Positions 1 through 8,294 of a DNA stretch of 15,915 nucleotides are shown here, one piece after another. A model generated the notes under the pieces. That model had not been told where the DNA came from, made no database searches, and saw only the letters and a program-made list of their open reading frames with translations. Origin of the DNA: JABDLF01 sp041609715 (GTDB taxonomy: Bacteria > Pseudomonadota > Gammaproteobacteria > Steroidobacterales > JABDLF01); contig JBFIQI010000047.1 of NCBI GenBank assembly GCA_041609715.1, forward strand, positions 1-15,915, in the 5' to 3' direction. A program made the translations under genes and the position numbers. Within the stretch, counting starts at the first letter, position 1; the number at the start of each line of letters is the position of its first letter.

Positions 1-2
1 CC

Positions 3-1460
3 ACGCTCAAACGCCTGGCTGACGATGAAACACTGCTGGTGCAGTCGGGCAAGCCCGTAGGGGTTTTCAAAACCCACGAGCTCGCGCCGCGGGTGTTGAT
101 TGCCAATTCGAACCTGGTTGGCAAGTGGGCGACCTGGGAACATTTTTTCGAGCTCGACAAAAAGGGGCTCATGATGTTTGGCCAGATGACGGCCGGCTCG
201 TGGATCTACATCGGTTCCCAGGGCATCGTGCAGGGAACCTACGAGACTTTTGCCGAAGCGGTACGTCAGCATTACAAAGGCGAGCCCGCCGGGCGCTGGC
301 TGCTGACCGGCGGACTTGGCGGCATGGGTGGCGCTCAGCCGCTGGCGGCGGTTTTTGCCGGTCTTGGCTGCCTGGCCGTGGAGGTGGATGAGCGTCGCAT
401 CGACAAGCGATTGCAGACCGGTTACCTGGACCACAAGACCCGGTCGCTGGAAGAAGCCCTGGCAGTCATCAAGAAAGGCCAGGCCGAAGGCCGTGCGGTG
501 TCAGTGGGTTTACTGGGCAACGCAGCGGAGATTTTTCCGCAAGTTCTGCAAGGCGAGATGCTGCCGGACATGGTGACCGATCAGACGTCTGCTCATGACC
601 CTCTCAATGGTTATATTCCGCTGGGCCATGATCTCGACCAGGCAGCCGAGCTGCGCGAGCATGATCCGCAGCAATACGTGCGGCTGGCCAAGGACTCCAT
701 GGCCGTGCAGGTTCGTGCCATGCTGGGTTTTCACGAGCGCGGCATTCCGACGTTTGATTACGGCAACAATATTCGCGCCATGGCACAGGACGTTGGCGTG
801 GAGAATGCCTTCGACTTCAAGGGTTTCGTGCCCCTGTATATACGTCCGCTGTTTTGCGAGGGCGTAGGGCCATTTCGCTGGGCGGCAATTTCCGGCAATC
901 CTGAAGATATTTACAAAACCGATCAGAAGGCCCGTGAGCTGTTCCCCGATAAACCAGGCCTACATCGCTGGCTGGATAATGCCCGGGCGCGCATCCAGTT
1001 CCAGGGCCTGCCATGCCGGATTTGCTGGCTCGGTTACAAGGAGCGTCACCGCCTGGGACTGGCCTTTAACCGGATGGTCAGAGATGGCGAGTTGGACGGG
1101 CCCATCGTTATTGGCCGGGATCACCTGGATTCGGGTTCCGTGGCATCGCCGAATCGGGAGACCGAGGGCATGCGCGACGGTTCTGATGCCGTCGCCGACT
1201 GGCCCATTCTCAATGCCCTGCTGAATACAGCGAGCGGCGCATCATGGGTCAGTTTCCACCATGGTGGCGGCGTAGGTATGGGCTACTCGCTGCATGCGGG
1301 CGTGGTTATCGTGGCGGATGGCAGCGCGCGGGCAGAGCAGGCGCTCGAGCGCGTGTTGATCAATGACCCGGGAACCGGCGTGATGCGCCATGCCGATGCG
1401 GGTTACGAGCGCGCAATCGATGTGGCGCGCCAGCGAGGACTTGATTTACCGATGTTGTGA
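3..1460 (+). CDS. hutU: Urocanate hydratase (urocanase), 5'-truncated by window edge
   Basis: Cytosolic enzyme of histidine degradation that adds water to urocanate to give 4-imidazolone-5-propionate, using tightly bound NAD+ as an electrophile. The frame is open to the first base, so the true start lies outside; 485 residues are visible. The family is usually about 555 residues, so about 70 N-terminal residues are missing. The glycine-rich NAD-binding stretch GGLGGMGGAQP falls at about nt 309-341. The motif CRICWLG carries the conserved active-site cysteine (codon at 1023-1025), which would align with Cys410 of the Pseudomonas putida enzyme. The FHHGGGVGMGYS motif near the C-terminus is also intact. 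The gene is convergent with the zinc-ribbon gene, with 4 bp between the stops. Identity is secure; only the N-terminus is unseen. Confidence 0.97.
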   Translation, partial: TLKRLADDETLLVQSGKPVGVFKTHELAPRVLIANSNLVGKWATWEHFFELDKKGLMMFGQMTAGSWIYIGSQGIVQGTYETFAEAVRQHYKGEPAGRWLLTGGLGGMGGAQPLAAVFAGLGCLAVEVDERRIDKRLQTGYLDHKTRSLEEALAVIKKGQAEGRAVSVGLLGNAAEIFPQVLQGEMLPDMVTDQTSAHDPLNGYIPLGHDLDQAAELREHDPQQYVRLAKDSMAVQVRAMLGFHERGIPTFDYGNNIRAMAQDVGVENAFDFKGFVPLYIRPLFCEGVGPFRWAAISGNPEDIYKTDQKARELFPDKPGLHRWLDNARARIQFQGLPCRICWLGYKERHRLGLAFNRMVRDGELDGPIVIGRDHLDSGSVASPNRETEGMRDGSDAVADWPILNALLNTASGASWVSFHHGGGVGMGYSLHAGVVIVADGSARAEQALERVLINDPGTGVMRHADAGYERAIDVARQRGLDLPML

Positions 1461-1473
1461 AGCGCTATGCGCT
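1461..1473. other. Short inverted repeat between convergent stops of hutU and the zinc-ribbon gene
   Basis: AGCGC-TAT-GCGCT is a perfect 5-bp-arm inverted repeat. It starts just after the hutU stop and overlaps the stop codon of the opposing gene. It could form a small hairpin for either transcript, but no T-tract follows, so it is at best a weak bidirectional terminator. Confidence 0.3.
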
Positions 1474-2175
1474 CTTCGGACGCAGCGGGTGCAGGGTGCC
1501 TGATCCGTCATCCAGGCGTTGGCGGCGCAGTGTCATTGCTTCCTGCAGTTTGCCTTTGCGAACGTAGGATTCGTAAAGAATGTCCTTCATCACTTCCAGC
1601 ATGATGCCAGCCGTTTCTTCGTTAATTGCAGGAATATTGGGCGGCCGGTCGGTATCGCTGTCAAACATGACCTTCTCGATCATGCGAAAGGTCTCTTCAT
1701 CGATATCGGCGAGATCCCGCACTTCGGTCAGCTGATCGAAGACCCGCATTTTGCCGCTTTCACCAAATTCGCGGAACATCGTCTGGGCGGTACGCCGACA
1801 CATCGAGGCAAAAGCATTGTAGGCACCTTGCGCGTAGCAAACCAGCGCCTCGCGAAAATCGCGTTCGACTTCCTCAGACAGATAGCTAAAGTTGAATTTT
1901 TCCGGCGGCTTTTCTATCTGTTCGTAGTTGCGTGAAAGTTCAATCCGATCCGAGGCATAAGCTCGAACCTGGAAGCGCAGAAAAATCGGGTAGCTGCATG
2001 AGTCGCAGCGATACGTGAGCCCCACTTCGTTGGGTTTGTAGCGCATCAGCAACTCGTATTTCGGCACCGAGATCAGTGACGCACTTGAGAATGCCAGGCA
2101 CCGTGGACAGGTCAGCGTGACATTGCGGTCGCTGATGCCATCAAGTGAGTCGTCCCTGGAAACATGCATGGTCAT
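1465..2175 (-). CDS. Zinc-ribbon protein with DUF4145-like C-terminal domain, function unknown
   Basis: A 236-residue soluble protein of unknown function. The N-terminus has two CxxC pairs (C23/C26 and C57/C60) spaced as in a zinc ribbon. Residues about 100-205 form a helical region containing EALVCYAQGAYNAFASMCRR, which matches my recollection of DUF4145, a family often seen next to nucleases or restriction genes but with no assigned biochemistry. No signal peptide or membrane segment is seen. The start is supported by GGAGG 8 nt upstream of the ATG. It lies between hutU (convergent, 4-bp gap) and hutH (same strand, 131 bp downstream of the hutH stop), so its own promoter is likely. It could be a DNA-binding accessory factor or simply a passenger in the hut locus; nothing in the sequence decides. 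Confidence 0.8.
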   Translation of the reverse strand: MTMHVSRDDSLDGISDRNVTLTCPRCLAFSSASLISVPKYELLMRYKPNEVGLTYRCDSCSYPIFLRFQVRAYASDRIELSRNYEQIEKPPEKFNFSYLSEEVERDFREALVCYAQGAYNAFASMCRRTAQTMFREFGESGKMRVFDQLTEVRDLADIDEETFRMIEKVMFDSDTDRPPNIPAINEETAGIMLEVMKDILYESYVRKGKLQEAMTLRRQRLDDGSGTLHPLRPKSA

Positions 2176-2224
2176 TGATTTCGCCTCCGCGTCGTCTGCG
2201 CGTGGGTCGTTAATTATTCTTGTT

Positions 2225-2253
2225 GTTAAACACTACGTTAGCAGATATGTCGG
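2225..2253 (-). promoter_or_regulatory. Candidate sigma-70 promoter of the zinc-ribbon gene
   Basis: Read on the minus strand, CCGACA (4/6 to the -35 consensus), a 17-bp spacer and TTTAAC (4/6 to the -10 consensus) lie in an AT-rich patch. This would give a leader of about 40 nt before the ATG at 2175. The rest of the 131-bp gap (2176-2306) shows no clear terminator for hutH. The match is modest and unproven. Confidence 0.3.
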
Positions 2254-2306
2254 CGGCGGGCATCCGGGCGACTTATGTTACATCGGCCCGGTAGGTGGCT
2301 GGCCCG

Positions 2307-3823
<1,517 letters not shown>

Positions 3824-3827
<4 letters not shown>

Positions 3828-5017
3828 CGCTGTACTCCCCGGAAGAAAACCGCGTCAGGACAGAGGCCGCCCAGCTGGTAACAGAGAAACTCGGGCGCCG
3901 GTATGTCCCACACGCAGAAGTCGGCCATTTTACCGGCTTCGAGCCCGCCGATGTCCTTTTCCCGGCCCAGCGCCCGGGCGGCATTTTTTGTGACGCCCAG
4001 CAGCGCTTCATCCGGGCTCATACCAAAAATACAGGTGGCGAAATGCAGGCAAGTCAGGAGGCTGGCGATGGGCGACGTGCCCGGGTTGAGATCGGTGGCA
4101 ATCGCCATGGGCACGCCAGCCTGCCTCAGTTGCGCCACCGGTGGCTTGCGCGTCTCCCCGAGGAAATAAAAAGCGCCGGGCAATAGAACGGCGACCGTGC
4201 CATGTTCAGCCATGGCCGCGATATCAGCGGCGGTCGTGTGTTCCAGGTGATCGCAGGATAAGGCTCCCAAACGGGCTGCAGCTTCGCTACCCCCCATATT
4301 GCTCAGCTGGTCGGTATGGGCGCGAAGCTTTAAACCGTGTTCGGCGGCGGCATTTGCCAGCCGCTCAAGATCTCCGCGATCGAATGCGATGGACTCCACG
4401 TAGATATCCACGGTATCGGCCAGCCCCTCACTCACGATCTGCGGCAGCATCTTGTTGATGATTTCGTCCAGCCATGCTGACTTGCTGTGGCCCGGTTCTA
4501 CGGCATGAGCGCCCAGGAAAGTGGCACTGAGCTCAAGGGGCAAATCTGTTGCGAGTCTGCGGATCACCCTGAGCAGCTTCAGTTCATTCTCGGCATCGAG
4601 ACCATAGCCGCTTTTGATCTCGACGGTGGTGACGCCCTCGCCCATGAGGGCCTCGAGTCTCGGCACAGTCTGTGTTACCAGGGTGGCTTCACTGGCAGCG
4701 CGCACGGCCCGCACGGTGTTCATGATGCCGCCGCCTGCGCGGGCGATGTCTTCGTAGGATTGTCCCGCGAGGCGCAAGGCATGTTCCGCCGAACGGTCGC
4801 CGGCATACACGGCGTGGGTATGGCAGTCCACGAATCCCGGTAATACGACGCGACCGCGAGCATCGATTGTCTTGCGCGCATCCCGGCTCAGTGCCCGGCG
4901 ATCCGGTGCCATTACCGCGATCCGACCGTCCTTGACCGCGAAAGCCGTGTCTTCGGCGAGTCGGGCGTCCCGGCTCATGGGGTACAATTTTGCATTCTCG
5001 ACGATCAGGTCGTACAC
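3824..5017 (-). CDS. hutI: Imidazolonepropionase
   Basis: Amidohydrolase-superfamily metalloenzyme that opens the ring of 4-imidazolone-5-propionate to give N-formimino-L-glutamate, the third step of the pathway. At 397 residues it is close to the usual 400-410. Visible metal and substrate motifs are H66-T-H68 in GFVDCHTHAVYAGDR, KSGYGLD (135-141), H234 in LRAHTDQ, and D309 in ATDLNPG. The start is a GTG at 5015-5017; an ATG overlapping it is out of frame, and only a weak ribosome-binding site is visible. The gene is first of the hutI-hutH pair (4-nt ATGA overlap) and diverges from hutF across 41 bp. The helix segment VDIYVESIAF differs from the more usual FCE-type sequence, but the acidic residue is kept. 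Confidence 0.96.
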
Positions 5018-5058
5018 ATCACACCAGTTCTGCCAAGTTCCAGAAGGTGCCCTAGGGT
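5018..5058. promoter_or_regulatory. Divergent hutI/hutF intergenic region
   Basis: Only 41 bp separate the two divergent starts, so the promoters must overlap each other or reach into the coding regions. AAGGTG at 5044-5049, 9 nt before the hutF ATG, is a plausible ribosome-binding site. CCCTAGGG (5050-5057) is an 8-bp palindrome next to the hutF start. A TACAAT hexamer at 4983-4988, inside hutI, could be a plus-strand -10 element for hutF but lacks a good -35. I see no GTATAC-centred palindrome of the HutC type. Confidence 0.4.
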
Positions 5059-6408
5059 ATGCCCCGCAGCCTCAATTTTGAATACCTGCTGACGCCGGAG
5101 GGTCTCCAAGCGCATCGCCGTGTGGAGATCGACGACCGCGGCATCATCAGCGACATCACACCGGCGCGGGTGGAAGGCTTCGATGCGCAGTTCGGTATCC
5201 CCGGAATGCCGAATGCCCATAGCCATGCATTCCAGCGAGCGATGCCGGGACACGGAGAGGCGCGCCAGGGCAATGATTCATTTTGGAGTTGGCGTGATCA
5301 CATGTACCGCCTGGCCAATACCCTAGAGCCGCAAGATCTCTATGCCATAGCAAGATGCGCCTACGGAGACATGCTGCGGGCCGGATTTACCAGCGTGGCG
5401 GAGTTCCATTACCTGCACCACCTGCCCGATGGCACTGCCAGCCCGGATATGGCTGACGCCATCATTGCGGCTGCCAGGGACACGGGCATTCGCCTGGTGT
5501 TGCTGCCGGTTTATTACCGGACCGGTGGTTTTCAGGTACCGCCGAAACCCCGGCAAATGCGCTTCGTACATGCGTCCATCGACGCATTCTGCCGGCTGCT
5601 GGCAGCTTGCACGGAAGTTCCGTGCGGGATTGCGCCGCACTCGTTGCGGGCGGTCCCCGCCGCCGAACTGGCAAGCCTCGTGGACCAGGTCAACGCCGTG
5701 CTGGGCGGCGACTACCCGATCCATATGCATATCTCGGAACAGCAGGCCGAGGTGGATCAGTGCATTGAGCAGCATGGCGCAAGACCCGTTCAAGTCCTGT
5801 TCGATAGTGTCGCAGTGGACAGCCGCTGGAATCTGGTGCATGCAACCCATGCCGACGCGGACGAACGTGCACAGATTGTCGAAAGCGGCGCCCGGGTCGT
5901 GCTGTGTCCGCTCACGGAGGCGTACCTGGGTGATGGCCTGTTTGCTGCCACCGAGTTCCTGGCCACCGGTGGCAAGCTGTGCTTGGGCTCGGACAGTAAT
6001 GTAAGGATTGATGCCATCGAGGAGCTGCGCTGGCTGGAATATGGCCAGCGCCTGCGCCATCAGTCGCGGATTTGCCTGGGCGATGAGTTGGGCACGGCAC
6101 CGGTCCTGTGGCAGCACTGTGCGGTGGCTGGCGCCCGGGCACTGGGGCAAGCGGTCGGCGCCCTTGCCGTCGGGCGCTTCGCCGATATTGTGACGCTGAA
6201 TCTCAAGAGTTCACCGCTGACTGGCATTGCGCCGCAGAAACTACTGGATGCATGGCTCACCGGCGGCAGCCGGGAAAATATCGCCGACGTTTATGTGGGT
6301 GGGGAGAAGCTCGTGGCAGCGGGTCGTCTTGCGGGCTTTGAACCTGCGGAGCTGGCGTATGAAAAAACCATGGCGGCACTCGCAAAGCGCATGCATGCAG
6401 CGGTCTGA
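5059..6408 (+). CDS. hutF: Formimidoylglutamate deiminase
   Basis: Zinc-dependent amidohydrolase-superfamily enzyme that deiminates N-formimino-L-glutamate to N-formyl-L-glutamate and ammonia. It is the defining enzyme of the five-step histidine pathway. It has 449 residues, the usual length. Motifs in order are N52-A-H54-S-H56 (metal), FWSWRDHMYR (75-84), HMHISEQ (222-228), HATH (261-264), CPLTEAYLGDGLF and GSDSN with the catalytic aspartate D312. The ATG is preceded by AAGGTG at good spacing. It is followed after 3 bp by hutG on the same strand, so the two form a natural operon that converts formiminoglutamate to glutamate plus formate. Confidence 0.96.
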   Translation: MPRSLNFEYLLTPEGLQAHRRVEIDDRGIISDITPARVEGFDAQFGIPGMPNAHSHAFQRAMPGHGEARQGNDSFWSWRDHMYRLANTLEPQDLYAIARCAYGDMLRAGFTSVAEFHYLHHLPDGTASPDMADAIIAAARDTGIRLVLLPVYYRTGGFQVPPKPRQMRFVHASIDAFCRLLAACTEVPCGIAPHSLRAVPAAELASLVDQVNAVLGGDYPIHMHISEQQAEVDQCIEQHGARPVQVLFDSVAVDSRWNLVHATHADADERAQIVESGARVVLCPLTEAYLGDGLFAATEFLATGGKLCLGSDSNVRIDAIEELRWLEYGQRLRHQSRICLGDELGTAPVLWQHCAVAGARALGQAVGALAVGRFADIVTLNLKSSPLTGIAPQKLLDAWLTGGSRENIADVYVGGEKLVAAGRLAGFEPAELAYEKTMAALAKRMHAAV

Positions 6409-6411
6409 GGT

Positions 6412-7209
6412 ATGAACGAATCGCCGCCTGTTTACACAGTGCGCCCGCCGGCTGAGGATCCGGTGCCGGTGGTGGTCAGCATCCCCCATGCCGGCACCCG
6501 CGTGCCGCCGGCGATCGCCGAGAGCTTTGCCAATGACGCGATGCGTGCCTTGCCCATGACCGATTGGCATGTGGACAAGCTCTACGATTTCTTGCCGTCC
6601 CTGGGCATCACTGCCATCGTGGCCAATTACAGCCGCTTCGTGGTGGACCTCAATCGCCCGCCGGATGCCACATCGCTGTATCCCGGGCGTTATGAAACCG
6701 GCCTGGTCGCGACCCGGACATTCCAGGGCGATGAAATTTTCCAGACACCCCCCGATGCCGCCGATATCGAGGAGCGCCGCCGGCAATTCCATGCGCCATA
6801 TCATCAGCGGCTGGGAGAACTGCTCGCAGAACGCCAACGTCAGTTTGGTCGCGTTATTCTCATCGATGCCCACAGCGTCGCCTCGGGGGCCAGTTTGCTG
6901 CATGGTGAACTCACCGACGACATTTACCTCGGCAACCGGGATGGCAAGAGTTGCAGCGATGCCTTGCTGCGGGATGTCTCCCATGCTTTCCTTGACGCAG
7001 GCTTTGCCGTCGCGCTGAACGAGCCTTACAAGGGCGGTTATATCACTGCCCATTATGGCAGCCAGGCAGGCGTGGAAGCGCTGCAGATCGAGATTTGCCA
7101 GCGGCTTTATATGAACGAGTCCGATCCTCATGGCGACCTGGAAACGCCACAGTATCTTAATCTTCGCGAGACGCTTCGCGGCGTCATGATGCGGCTGGCA
7201 GCGCTTTGA
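6412..7209 (+). CDS. hutG: N-formylglutamate deformylase (amidohydrolase)
   Basis: Hydrolyses N-formyl-L-glutamate to L-glutamate and formate, the last step of the HutF branch. At 265 residues it is typical for the bacterial family. Conserved features are SIPHAG (24-28 region), D51-W-H53, DLNRPPD (79-85) and the IDAHS motif (151-155), consistent with a zinc carboxypeptidase-like fold. It starts 3 bp after the hutF stop, indicating co-transcription and probably coupled translation. It is this formylglutamate enzyme rather than the unrelated formiminoglutamase also called HutG: the arginase-type aspartate motifs are absent and the partner is HutF. Confidence 0.96.
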   Translation: MNESPPVYTVRPPAEDPVPVVVSIPHAGTRVPPAIAESFANDAMRALPMTDWHVDKLYDFLPSLGITAIVANYSRFVVDLNRPPDATSLYPGRYETGLVATRTFQGDEIFQTPPDAADIEERRRQFHAPYHQRLGELLAERQRQFGRVILIDAHSVASGASLLHGELTDDIYLGNRDGKSCSDALLRDVSHAFLDAGFAVALNEPYKGGYITAHYGSQAGVEALQIEICQRLYMNESDPHGDLETPQYLNLRETLRGVMMRLAAL

Positions 7210-7255
7210 TTTCGGACAATCCCAGACGCCACTGGCTGTTTTCTGGGGCCGGTCT

Positions 7256-7269
7256 TGACGCTTCCGTCA
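7256..7269. repeat. Small inverted repeat downstream of hutG
   Basis: TGACG-CTTC-CGTCA gives a perfect 5-bp stem with a 4-nt loop, 47 bp after the hutG stop. No T-tract follows, so it is not a canonical intrinsic terminator. It may be a small hairpin in the hutG 3' region or an operator half-site pair for the downstream gene. Confidence 0.3.
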
Positions 7270-7307
7270 TTGCGTTGGACCCGGTTGTCGGGAAATTTTA
7301 CGCACCG

Positions 7308-7320
7308 GACATAATATGTC
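7308..7320. promoter_or_regulatory. GACATA palindrome upstream of the PEP-CTERM gene, with a third copy at 7343-7348
   Basis: GACATA-A-TATGTC is a perfect 6-bp-arm palindrome. A further direct copy of GACATAA begins at 7343, 35 bp after the first. Both sit roughly 115-150 bp upstream of the predicted sigma-54 transcription start, the region where enhancer-binding proteins usually bind. The role as an activator site is inference. Confidence 0.4.
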
Positions 7321-7361
7321 GGCAAGACCACGGAGGCGAGTCGACATAAGCCACCCCAGGC

Positions 7362-7377
7362 TGTGAACCTCGTCACA
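7362..7377. promoter_or_regulatory. CRP/Vfr-type binding site
   Basis: TGTGA-ACCTCG-TCACA matches the 10 core bases of the gammaproteobacterial CRP consensus TGTGA-N6-TCACA exactly. It is centred about 90 bp upstream of the predicted start of transcription of the PEP-CTERM gene. Binding is inferred from sequence only. Confidence 0.55.
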
Positions 7378-7432
7378 ATTTCACTACAACTCCGGTGCGG
7401 CTGTTTAACATAGCCTGGCAAAGCTGTGCTTT

Positions 7433-7448
7433 TGGCACTCCAGTTGCA
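7433..7448 (+). promoter_or_regulatory. Sigma-54 (RpoN) promoter of the PEP-CTERM gene
   Basis: TGGCAC-TCCAG-TTGCA fits the -24/-12 consensus TGGCAC-N5-TTGCW at every defined position, including the invariant GG and GC with correct spacing. The predicted start of transcription is near 7459, about 37 nt before the ATG at 7496. Sigma-54 control is known for PEP-CTERM genes in several exosortase-containing bacteria, where the PrsK/PrsR two-component pair is implicated. Confidence 0.75.
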
Positions 7449-7449
7449 T

Positions 7450-7469
7450 TGGTTCTGGTAGACGAACCA
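7450..7469 (+). repeat. Inverted repeat at the start of the PEP-CTERM transcript
   Basis: TGGTTC and GAACCA form a perfect 6-bp stem with an 8-nt loop spanning the predicted transcription start. If transcription begins near 7459 only half would be in the RNA, so a DNA-level operator is as likely as an RNA hairpin. Confidence 0.3.
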
Positions 7470-7495
7470 GGCAATCAAGAACGTTGGTGACCGAG

Positions 7496-8173
7496 ATGAA
7501 GCTGAGCAAAGTATGGGTTTCCTTGATGTTTTTCGTGTGTATATGTGCACGGGCCACCGCCACACCGGTTTATGACAACGGTGTTGGTGTTGATCAGGGC
7601 GATAGCGGCTGGTATTCATCGGAATTCAGAGCTTGGCGGATCTTTGACGACTTTTCGCTGGATTCACCGGCTTTGGTGAACGAAATCTGGTTCCAGCAGG
7701 GCTTGTCGGCCGGATCTTTTGACGGCAGCTTCAGTTTCACGATCTATGAGTATCTGGGTGCCGGTGAGTTAGGAGCAACTTTGCACTCATTCGAACTCGC
7801 TCCCGGCAGCTTTGCGGCAACGCCCATCAAGTTTAATTCTTTTCCTTACGGACCGTTCTTTGACGTCAGCTTTTCGATCCCGACCATCGAACTGGCAGCG
7901 GGCGATTACGCCCTGAGCTTTTATGGCCTCGGCTCCATGGATTTTCGCGCCGCCAATACCGGTACCGGGAATGGTTTTTATCAACAGGATGAAACGGGGC
8001 TGTATTGTTTTCCGGTCTGCTTGAGACGTGGGGGCATTCCATTTCGTCTCGGCTTCGCCGAGCAGGCAGTTCACTTATTTGAGGCGACTCCGGTTCCGGA
8101 GCCAGGCACCCTGGCACTGCTGGGACTGGGTATCGTCGGGATGGGGCTGGCGCGCCGCCGGCGCAAATCCTGA
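7496..8173 (+). CDS. PEP-CTERM sorting-domain secreted protein
   Basis: A 225-residue exported protein. Residues 1-23 form a signal peptide (MKLSK, a hydrophobic core, then ARATA). The mature part (24-195) is rich in aromatic and small residues and predicted beta strands, like the jelly-roll ectodomains common in PEP-CTERM proteins. The C-terminus has the sorting signal: V200-P-E-P203, a hydrophobic segment (about 205-218) and a basic tail (RRRRKS). Exosortase is expected to cleave near the PEP and deliver the protein to the envelope or exopolysaccharide matrix. A C-F-P-V-C pair (171-175) could form a disulphide. The ATG at 7496 is chosen because it gives a clean MKLSK signal-peptide start; in-frame TTG and GTG codons lie at 7484 and 7487. 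No exosortase or EPS gene is nearby. The ectodomain function is unknown. Confidence 0.85.
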   Translation: MKLSKVWVSLMFFVCICARATATPVYDNGVGVDQGDSGWYSSEFRAWRIFDDFSLDSPALVNEIWFQQGLSAGSFDGSFSFTIYEYLGAGELGATLHSFELAPGSFAATPIKFNSFPYGPFFDVSFSIPTIELAAGDYALSFYGLGSMDFRAANTGTGNGFYQQDETGLYCFPVCLRRGGIPFRLGFAEQAVHLFEATPVPEPGTLALLGLGIVGMGLARRRRKS

Positions 8174-8198
8174 TCCCACCACCCCTTGAGACAGGATC

Positions 8199-8227
8199 AA
8201 CCCCGGCCCCGGCCGGGGTTTTTCTTT
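8199..8227 (+). terminator. Intrinsic terminator of the PEP-CTERM gene
   Basis: AACCCCGGCC and GGCCGGGGTT are perfectly complementary arms with almost no loop (4 nt if the last pair opens). A T-rich run (TTTTTCTTT counting the stem end) follows directly. It lies 25 bp after the stop and isolates this gene from the reductase gene downstream. Confidence 0.85.
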
Positions 8228-8294
8228 GTCGGCCCGGTCTTTCTCCCGGCAGGGTGCCTGTGTTAAAAAGGCGCCCCCGAACACGAGAGATTCC

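Noticed and set aside
833..846. CTGTATATACG inside hutU, resembling a HutC-type operator core.
   Set aside because: It lies deep in the coding sequence and encodes the conserved LYIRP segment. There is no promoter near it, so chance is the better explanation.
5022..5045. Possible sigma-54 promoter for hutI on the minus strand (TTGGCAG followed by TGGTG).
   Set aside because: The -12 element lacks the required GC, and the start of transcription would fall inside the hutI coding region.
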